A DNA stretch of 64,000 nt from Patella vulgata (lineage: Eukaryota; Mollusca; Gastropoda; Patellidae): NCBI RefSeq assembly GCF_932274485.2, contig NC_065879.2:16728591-16792590 (forward strand). The letters are read 5' to 3'. The position numbers were made by a program, and so were the translations under genes. Within the stretch, counting starts at the first letter, position 1; each line of letters begins with the position of its first letter. The notes under the pieces were generated by a model, which saw nothing but the letters and a program-made list of their open reading frames with translations, was not told where the DNA came from and ran no database searches. Shown one piece after another: positions 44,101-55,323 of the stretch.

Positions 44101-47100
44101 CTTCTTTTGCAGGTTTGTTCAGTATATGATTAATACTGAAGATTTTTTTTAAAAACAGATCATATATATTTTTGTCATGAACAAATTCCTATGGTACAAA
44201 AAATCATGAAAAGTCTGTATGGAATTTTACATCGACTTATTCAACCCTGGATTCAGTAGGACGATTAAAAAAATGAAATGACATGAGGTTTAACATCCTA
44301 CTGTTCTGCTCCGACTAGTCTAATGAAGACGGGCATATGCCATAGTGTGCTATGAGGGGGAATTTGCCCAGGCAGCGGCACTATGGCCTACTCTTCTATC
44401 GAATTCCAACTGCCAAGAGATCTTTTACGTGCACACCAATATATACACAGGACCTCAGGTTTTTTTTTTGTCCCATCCGAACGACTAGATAGCTGTCCTT
44501 GTCAGATGTGATGTCATCCTTTGATGTTGGCGTATCATTGTTTCAAATAATGGTACGGGCAATGTGCCTAGTGTGCATTATTTATACTAGTTAAAATTTT
44601 GGACCCGTTTGACATATTTCATTGCAAAGCACGTGCGAGCATCTGTATTTTAAGTTGTTTAATGGTCTCAAGCTTAAGACATTGCGTAATATATTGAAAC
44701 AACAACTCGTGACTACGTCACTCGTGTTGTTTCAGTATATTACTTAATGTCTCGCTCTCGACCTAATTATTTTCTGTCAACTTCTTTTTCTGCTGTTTAA
44801 TTGCAGAGATTGTTTTTTAACGTTGACACCCCGCAATGTTCCGAAAACCACCTAACCATTTGATCAAGAAATAACAACCACTCCCTCAGTCAAGCTAGCA
44901 CACAATAAGCTGGCAGACAACAGTCGAGTTGCCAGTTAGTGTTACCCTGAAATTTTTGCTAAGGGCTTGCCCCATGGCTGTTTTCGGGTGATCCAGTATT
45001 TTTCTAGTAAGATTGGGTGTCTCTACTTACCATATATACCAAATTTGCCATGCTTTTATTGGAAATAACCACCCAATACATACTTTCGGGACAATGTATC
45101 TTTAAAGCTGGTAAATTAAATGTGAATTGAAATTTATTGCTGACTGGATAATTTACCCCATTATTTCAGGAACAATAAGATTCCTGTGGTACATAGAGAA
45201 TGTAGATTTGTATTACAGTATATAGTATAGTAATGTTGCTGACTTGACGATTTATTTGTTTATTTCAGGAACAATAACAAATACACCAATGATGACACCA
45301 CAGGATATAACACCAAGAGAAACACCAAATATCACACAAGATGATCCAGTAATTATTATCATATCTTACTTCATATTTATAATCCAATATTTAAGACACA
45401 ATTAACATTTTATAATCAGTACACGAGTCATGTACCCTATGGTGTCTGGTGCCATTTTGTAATAAACAAATAAAAACATATCCAACAACACAATGTGAAA
45501 GTAATTAGGAAAGGCGGATTCACAAACGACAAAATAATAATTTTAAAAACATGTAGAATACACTAAACACTTGTAAATGACTGCCGTTCAATTTGAACTG
45601 TTCACTTGTTTCACCGAACATAACCGGACTGATAAAACCAAGTTCGTTCCATTATTTTATTCAATATTGTCTCAGTTATCTGTCCAACTAAAAAACCCTA
45701 CTCGCAAGATAATTATTGAAATAAAATCAACCATGTGTTAGTCTCGAAATTACCTAGTTTATGTCGTTAACCCCATTTTTCTCTCTCTTTCAGTTATCCA
45801 AGAGCTCAGGCAAAGGACAGAGAAACACAGATTCAAAACGGCCAGCAATTAGTCTCAGTAGAGGTCAAAGTTCAGTTATAGATCCAAAGTTGACTCCTGG
45901 GTTACAGTTGACTCCTGGATCCAGCAACGTATTGTCGCCAATGAAAACAGAATTTACCAACGAACCGCCAAAAGGCGCTGTAAAAACACAGCCTAGAAAT
46001 GCAATCAGAGCACTTGAGTTTGAGACAGATAGATCATCAATGGACTTCTCTAAAAAACCTCTGTCTACCCAGACTTCTGTGGAGAAAGGGTCAGAGGGTC
46101 AAAATAATGCAGAATTGACTTCATTGGTTACCATGGATACATTGAACCATGTTTTCGGTGAATTGTCTACACATGAAAATGGTGAGTCAGACCATCTGCG
46201 TGGCTCCCCTCTCACAACCCATCCTCCGTACTTACTTCATCGGTTCTAAATTACTTCTATTTCACTTCGTGAATTGTAATTAACTTTGTAGATTGTAATT
46301 AACTTTGTAGATTGTAATCACATATTGTAATCCATTTTACATATGGTAATTCATTTACTAAATTGTAATTCACTTCATGTATTGTAATTCACTTGTTAAA
46401 TTGCAATTCATTTCATAACTTGCAATTCATTTCATAACTTGCAATTCATTTCATAACTTGCAATTCATTTCATAACTTGCAATTCATTCCATATATTGTA
46501 ATTCACATCATAGATTGTAACCCATTCCATAAATTGTAACTCATTCCATAAATTGTAATTCACATCATAGATTATAATTCACTTCATAGATTGTAATTCA
46601 CATCATAGATTGTAACTCATTTCATAGATTGTAATTCAGTTCATAGATTGTAATTCAGTTCATAGATTGTAATTCACTTCATTGTAATTCATGTCATAAA
46701 TTGTAATTCACTTTATACACTAGAACATTACTGATCAGCTCAATATTTTAATCTGAAACTTTTAGACAAGGTAAACGGACTATTACTATATATTGTCATA
46801 TTAGCTTTCACGTATTTTAACTGTTATCTATCTAAGATATCTTAAATAACCCATGGAAACCATGTAGATGCAGAAGGACCGTCTCCTTTAATACAATCTC
46901 AATTTAAATTTCAGAATGTATTGATGACGAGGTCAGCCAGATAACTCAAGAGGATGATTTAGAAGGCAGTTTTGAAACAATAGCTAGTCCCGAAACCCAG
47001 CAAGCCATGGCTGAATCAGTGAAACAGTTCATGAAAAAAGTGAATAGAATAAGATTCAACAGTCTAAATAACACGGAACGTCTTGCTGTCAACGAAAGTA

Positions 47101-50100
47101 AAAGATACCATGTTCGATCAAATTCGTGTCCACCATTTGAAGAAGAAGTTTCTGAGGAATCTGATTTTGTAACAAGATCGATATCTACTTCGGTGGAAGC
47201 AAATCAGTCCGGAATCAACTCCGACCCAATTACTGTTGAATCCTCCATAACTCTATGTGACAAATCAGAGAATTTGCATAAATTGAGATTAGAAAAATCA
47301 AGAAGATCGCGTAATCCAAGTGGAAACAGCGAAAATATGTCAGAGTTGCTGGCACAGATGGCTGAATCCCGACCATTCAGTATTTTATCGCAAGCTCTGT
47401 TTGCTCCTACAAGTGTACATGTTTGTTCGAGTTGTCATTCCAAATTAGTGGGAGGAAAACATACAATAAAAACGAATGAATTTAAAGGTGGGTAAAAATC
47501 ATCGACGTTTGCATTTTCTAGACTATATCTCATTTTTCATGACTTTCAAGTGGCATTTGGCAGTTGAGAAACACATTAATAGAATACAATTTTTATGGGA
47601 AGCAATGAATGATTTTATTCTAAAAGTATAATGTTGCATTAAATATTCCCTTGTCGATATCAAGCACATACTTGTCAAAACGAAGAATAAACACAGTTAA
47701 TGTTTTCTGTAAAAATTGTGTTCTGTTGATATTTCATGGCTTAAGCCACTCTGAGGTGTACTTAAATTGTCTTCTTACAGTAAGTGATGATAAAGAGAAA
47801 TAAACATTGGCAATACACAAGAATATTGCAAGTAACAGAGCTTAAACTGTTAGAATTTCTAAATTGATGTGAATGTTCAACAATTAGTATAGTTCGTTGC
47901 TTGGGGAATATTTCTTTCACGTTATTATTTTACTCTTAGTCCCCAACTGTATCACTGAGATCTGATCTTCCCCCTTTATTGTTGGTGCAGGACGGAGGAC
48001 GTGGCAATGAACAGTGTATAGTGCACGTAAAAGAACCCTTGACAGATGGAATTCGAAATAAGAGTAGGCCGTATGTAGCACCCTTGTGCAGGCAAAATTT
48101 ACCTCATTAGCTTGGATGGAGCAGAAAAGTAGGAAGTTAAACCCCATTTCATTATTTTCAGAAATTCCGATGTTCTCCACATTTTCTCCACCCGAATTAT
48201 TAGATAGACAGTTAATAGTAGGAGGTGACCTACATGCCAAGGAATTAAATAAAATACCATTAACCAGCAAGGAATCGGTCAACTGGACACATTTTGGAGG
48301 TAAGATGAATTAAATTTCAATAAACACAAGAACTCTATGAAAAACAATTACTGCATTTTAATCAGAGCTATGTTTGTACAATGATTCTCTTGTCGTTTTA
48401 AAGCACTAATTGTTTTCCATTGAAGTCTTGTGTTTTTGTAATATGTTTAATTACTGACTTTCTTTTAAACAGTCAATTAAATTTCACTGATCAATTAAAA
48501 GATTCCATAATTACAAATTAATGTTGATACCCCCACATTAAAAACTAAGTCATAGGTATCACAAGACTATCTTTACATGCTAAACAAGATGGAATTATGA
48601 TAACCTTGACTTTGTTTTTAACCGAGGGGTTGGATGGCCGAATGGTTAGAGTGTGCGTGTTGAAGTATAAGGTCTGTCATTGAGTCAACTGGCATGGTTT
48701 CGATTCGCCGGTTTAACGTGACAAGGAGTAGGGTCGTCTGTCCAACCTTGTAGGTTTTTTCCGGGTCCTCCAGTTTCCTCCCACTGCTAAAGAACCCTAT
48801 GTTCAAGCAAATTATCGAGTGGACGTTAAACCCCATTTCTCTCTTTCTCTCTCTGTTTTTAGCCACTACTCCTACTGGTGTCATTGTATCAAGTTTATTA
48901 TGACTTATATTCCATCAAAGTTTATGTAGTTCAAATGGTTATTCGATTCCTCTCTTATTACGTGTTTCAGACCTTCTGTATTGTTTTCATAAGAGTTTTT
49001 ATTTTTTTTAGCTGATTTTAGTCCAAGTTTGCATGCTAAAACTGCACACGGTGCAAAAACTAATCTCAGATTGCCTATATCTAAGTTATTTCTCAATGGA
49101 TCTTTGTTGACTTTTCATTTTTGGATTATTTGGAAAGTTTGCTCGATTAGTTTTAGCATCAAAAATTTGGGAAGGTTTTCTTCAGCATTTTTTCGACATT
49201 CGAGATGGCGTATCTCTGTTAGTATTTGAGGAAACTTGGTAGGAATAAGGAAGACATTGATGCCTTTAAAATGGCATATAATGCATTATTTAAGAGCTAA
49301 ATCTGTCTATTCCAGGTTTTTATTTTGGCCCCAAATTATAAATTACTAATTAGACATTTATTCACATGACAAGCTCATAGTAAACTCTCTAGACCATCTC
49401 TGATCCCCATTTAATATTTGGAACATTTCAAAGCCTGATATTAGGTTACCTACGTTAATTTCGTATATATGCGATTAAATTATTGTAATTTAACAAAATC
49501 TTCATGCAAGTAAAATATAAATAATGTACGATTGGCACGTTGCCAGAACATTATTTGAAATAACAGTATGCCAATATTAAAGGATGATGTTACATCTTTC
49601 CTTTAATCTCTTTTAGGTGTACCACCTGCAGATGAGGTCAACATTTTAAAAGGTCAGATAATGTTACTCCACAATCAGCTCATGTACGAACAACATAAAC
49701 GTGAATTACATGCGAAGAGAAATCGGCGTTTACTGAGAAAAATAACGCAGACGAAGACTTTAGAGGAACAGAATCGAGCTATGGTAGGAATAGATATATC
49801 ACAGATATAAGCTTACCATTTAAAATTACCTGGATGCACGCTGCATCATAAAGTCTGGCATTGAGTCAAGTGGCGTGGTTTCAATTCCCCGCTAAAACGT
49901 GACAAGGAGTAGGGTAGTCAAATATACAACAACTTAATATTCCAAGAACAAATCTCATACCGTTGGTGATGGGGCTTTCTCTGTTGCGACACCAGTTCTT
50001 TGGAACAACCTACCTCAATACGTGAAAGAAGAAGAAACTATTCTAGAATTCAAAAAGTAACTCAAGACTCATCGCTTTACTTCAATATAACATCATTTTC

Positions 50101-52592
50101 TGTGACAGACAACTCAGCACCATTGAGTGGTTTACTAGATAATAGTCGATATATAAATACATTATTATTAAATTAGATCATGTATGGTCTGTATGAGAGG
50201 CCGAATGTTGACAAATTTCCAAATCAAAAGTTGGACTCTTGTTTCTCTTTATCCTCTGGTTTCTTCACACGGCTACGAGCATGTGTATTTTTGAATAAAA
50301 TTGATCCATACTTTAGTCCCGAAATGACCTGGTTTATGTTGTTGATGTTAAACTCTCTCTCTCTCTCACAAATGTAGTTTACAAGACAATAAATAAATCA
50401 GTCAAATGACAATCTGAGACATTAGCAAATTATATTATATTATTGTTTTTTTATTGAATGTTTGAAACAGGTTGAACAACGTAAACTCCATGAACAAGAA
50501 ATCCAGAATTTAACAGTATCTTTACGATTAGTACAAGAAGAAAATCAGGCGTACAAACAGCAAAAGGAAAGTAATATGTATGAAGATCTGGTGAAACTTA
50601 GGTCAGTTACATTACAAAATGAAATGAAATGATATAGGGGTTAATGTCTTACTATTCTGCATACGCAATACATTTTGGGAGCCGTGATGGCTCAGTGAGT
50701 AAAACTCTGGCTCACTAGCCAGGAGGTTGCAAGTTCACTTTCGGTGTTCACTGAGAAAGTTCATCATGATTTTCCAGCATGGTTTCCCCGTGTCAGTGGT
50801 TCTGTGTACACATTGTCGTGCATGTAAAAGATCCCTTAGCAGTTGGAATTCGATATAAGAGTCAAAATGTCCCTCATAGCACACTGTATGGCGTATGCCC
50901 ATCTTCATTAGCCCAGTCAGAGCAGAACAGTAGGATATTAAACCCCATTTTATATCATTTCATTTCCATAGAGTGTGCTATGAGGGAAATTTTTCACGCT
51001 TTATTCCACACTTGATTATTCAACATCTAATTAAGAAAACAAAATCAATTTCCCAGATCAAAAAGAAGGCCATCAAAAGATTTTAGAGTAGATTACATGT
51101 GTCGCTGACTTTGGATCAGATCCAGTGTATATTGGCATGAGAGGATGCTTTTTTCACTTCATTATATCTTTGTACATACCAAACAGAATTGCACTGAACT
51201 GTTAATTCTTTTAGAAATTCCACAATTTTGTATTTTACAATTGATTGATCAATTCCTCAGATGATTATATGGACCTATTTCAGGACAACTTTACAGACTA
51301 ATAAAGATCTGGAAGAAGCAAATATTGGTTTAAAAAATTTACTCATTACACAAAGAGAAGACCATGATAAACTGAAAATGGTGAGATTAATTATATTAGA
51401 AAATGAAATGAAATGGGGTTTATATGCTTGATAACGACTTGTGAAATCTTGTTAAAATGTTGCAGTGTAATAAAAAGAGAATCTCCTACAAGTCTTTTTT
51501 GATATCTAAAAATATCAACACTCGACGATAAAGTAACAAAAACGAGGCTCTGCCAATTTTTTTTTTACTTTTTAGATATCAAAAAAGACGAGTAGGAGAT
51601 TTTATTTATCACCCAATCCCTTATTCTTACATGCACAAATAGATAAATATAATTCTTTGCTGTAGATTTCACTTTTACTGAACTTTACGGCGTAGTGATA
51701 CATCATTTTTGATAGCAATTCAACCATTGCAAAGTACTTTATATTGACCCAGTGTTTACATCAAGGTCAATTAAATAAAAATAGTTCATTTTTAATAGAA
51801 AAAAAAGTACTTTTAATAAGAAATGAACTGTTCTTTGAAAATAAAAAAAAAGGAGTTCCTTTTCAACTGACCAATCAAATTCATGTAAAGCGATATCACC
51901 TCAGAAGATATTGCAGTAGATTATGAAATATGTCACACAAGCGATATCTACTGTAGAATGTATTATTGGGTTATAAACCACAGTAATTGTTGTCTATTAA
52001 AATATTGTTTTATTTGATTTTATTTATTCATCAACCTATCTTTGTTATTAACAGCAATGGCAGGATTCTAAATCAAAGTTATCAAACACAGAGAAAGAAT
52101 TAGATATATTAAAAGATGAGGTGGTTTATACACAAAAACTAAAAGAACAGGTAGTGTATACTGTTTAAACAACATTTAGTAATTAATTGAACATAGTAAA
52201 ATAAACACAAGAGGTCTATGATATACAATAGACTAGCTTGTCAGTATTGTACTTGAAAACGACAAGAGAATCATTGTAGAATAATAGCTCCAATTAATTT
52301 AGGTTAATGTATGTTTGGAAGTTTTTGAACTAGGAACTGCTGTGGGATTGGGTGGCCGAATGGTTTCACATGTTAGATCACAACGTCTGTCATTGAGTCA
52401 AGTGGCATGTTTTTGATTCCCTGCTTGTACGTGACAAGGAGAATGGTCGCCTGTCCAACCTTGTTGGTTTCCTCTGGGTCCTCCGGTTTCCTCCCACTGC
52501 TAAAGACACCCAATCGCAAGCGAATTATTGAAATAAAATTGAACCATATGTTAGTAATGAAATGAACTAGATTGTATCAGTGGGCGTTAAAA

Positions 52593-52632
<40 letters not shown>

Positions 52633-55281
52633 TTGTTGCTATTCAAATAAAACCAAAGGTTCTGCCAATTGAACTATAATCGACTTGAAATATGGAATGC
52701 TTGATCATTTCCATTGATTAATTCCAAAATGGCTATGATGACATAATGGTCACATAAAACCTATCAAATTCTCTGCATTTGTTGTGTTTTGAGGTTAAGT
52801 TCTTTGAAATACAATGACAGCTGTCTTGTCATTCAGATGGGACAAAAAACCACGATCCCAGTATTGGTTGAGAAAGTTCATCTGGGTTTTCAAGTGTGGT
52901 TGCCACTTGTCAAGGTGTAGGACGGAGGACCTGGATGGAAAGGAAAATCCAGATCCTGTGTACACATAGGTGTGCACATAAAAGATCCATTGACGGTTTT
53001 GTTCGATGTAAGAGTAGAACATAGCACCACTGTCCGGGCAAAATGTCCCTTATAGCACACTGCATGGCTTATGCCCATCTTCATTAGCCCAGTTGGAGTA
53101 GAACAGTAGGACGTTAACCCACATTTCATTACAATTCCAGCTATAAGAAAGGAGAATATTTGCTTCTCATGTTTATTTCTTGTATTTATCAGGTATTCAA
53201 GTTACAGAAAGAAGTTTTATTGATGGGTGAATTACAACAAAAATATCACGAACGACTTCATAATCAGCGCAACTCTTACTCTGTCAAACTGGACCAAAAT
53301 TATCTTGCTCAATCACTGAAAGCTGAGAAAAAAGGTAAAATAAACTCAATACAAAATTTCATAACTTTTTCCTTTTTCGTACTTATTGCATTTTATCCAT
53401 TTAGCAACTACTTAAACAGGCATTATTCAAGAGGTAAATCTGCCTAGTGGATTTGAATACATTTTATATGTTATATAAATTATTAATTTGACATTAATTA
53501 AACATGCATTATGCAAGAGCTAAATCTGATTATTGCAAGTCTTAATTTAGGCTTCAGATGTTATAGAAATTATAAATTAGATCTTTATTTAAACAACAAG
53601 ACCAAAATCAACTCTGTAGACCCACGGATGGCTCGGCTACAGCTCGGATTTAAATAGGATTTCACTAATTGATTAAATCAAATAAGGGATAACCTGATGA
53701 AAATACGTCAGTTAGATCGAGGCTAAATGATAGAGTGTACTTAGCGAGGCCGCTGTAAAGCGTTTCGGTATGCCATTGAAAACTTTACTTGATAATCGAG
53801 ATATGTAGGTGGAGTTAACACCTGTCAATCAAACGATCAGCGAAGGTGAAGACACAATTCGCTACCATTTCTAGGCAAATATTACAACGATGATAACTAT
53901 GTTCAGAATAAAGTAATTTGACTGAATTTTTTAATATATTCTTCTTTCATCATCTACTTTTGAACTGTTGTAGCAAGAATGGCCAACTCTCTATAAAAAT
54001 CTCCCATAATGTATCTTTAACTTAAAAATACCATAATTAACTCTCAATGCCATCGTTAGTCTGAGATATTTAGTGGATTTGAATACATTTTGTGGTGGAT
54101 GAAATAACAGTAAAAATGGATAATTGAGACTTTATATATTATTAACTATTATAGCGAGAACTGTCAGCTCTTTATCTAATCTTACCTATTGCCCCTTTCT
54201 TTGAAAAAATTTGGTGGAAACTACTGCTCTTTTTTTTCTTTCAAATTTTTTTTCTGACCTCCAAAATAATTTATTTTTTATTTTCTAAGGAATTTATATT
54301 AGATTTTTAATATCAAGATAAATGCACATAATATACATAATATAAGGATTTAAACAAGTATGTGTGACTATCTAGAGACTATGCTATTTTAACAGACTAA
54401 GTGAAGACATCATGGGTGGGAGTCATTGATGTATGTATGTTGGTATTTAAAGATACTTTATGGGAGATTAGATAAAGAACTGGCAGTTCTCACAATGATA
54501 GTTAAAAAACTAGATAATGTAAAGGGAATTTGCTGAAAATTTCAGTCAGATTGATCCGCTTTGAAATGAGAATTTAGTGATTGAATTTTGGGCCTAGCCT
54601 CGATCATCATTACTAAAGTCGGTACAATAAAATACATAGTCTTGATTATTCATTTTTTGATTTAATTATGATTGAGCATTGAACAACAGATCAGATCTTA
54701 ATCCATTAAGTATCGTAGGCTAGCGATGGCATCGAGAGTTGATTATGATCTGGATAAGTTAATTAAAGTCTAATTAATAATTTAGATAACATTTCAGACC
54801 TAAAGAAAGTCCTGCAATAGGCAGATTTAGCTCTTACATCATGTATGTTTAATATAACATTTATAACACAACTTTAATGGATTTACTACTTCTTAGTTTA
54901 TTACATGCACTGTTTCAATAATCTTACAGGTATCTTTATCAAACAATAATAAAGTATTGAAATGTTTCATGTAGTAAACCAAGAAGTAGTAAATCCATAG
55001 TGGTATTATTATGAATGTTATACTTCTAGTTTTAAATGTCATTCAAGGATAGTTGGATTGGGTGGTCTAGTGGTTTAACGCGTGCCCGTGAAATCAGAAG
55101 GTCTGGAATTGAATTAAGTGATGTGGTTTCAATTCCACACTTGAAGCCTGTACAACCTCGTGGGTTTACTCTTGTTTCCTCCCACTGCTACAGATCCCTG
55201 CACGCTACCAAATTATTTAAATAAAATTTAATCAATGTTAGTTCTGAAATGACCTAGTTTGTGTTGAATAGATGTTAATCC

Positions 55282-55323
<42 letters not shown>

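Noticed and set aside
46260-46735. Another junction-derived array in TSC1 intron 10
   Set aside because: The 19-bp unit does not match either neighbouring exon edge, so it is an ordinary minisatellite.
48858-48900. Possible extra TSC1 exon after GTTTTTAG near 48862
   Set aside because: Exon 12 joins exon 13 in phase without it and it shows no hamartin similarity; likely a chance acceptor after a SINE tail.
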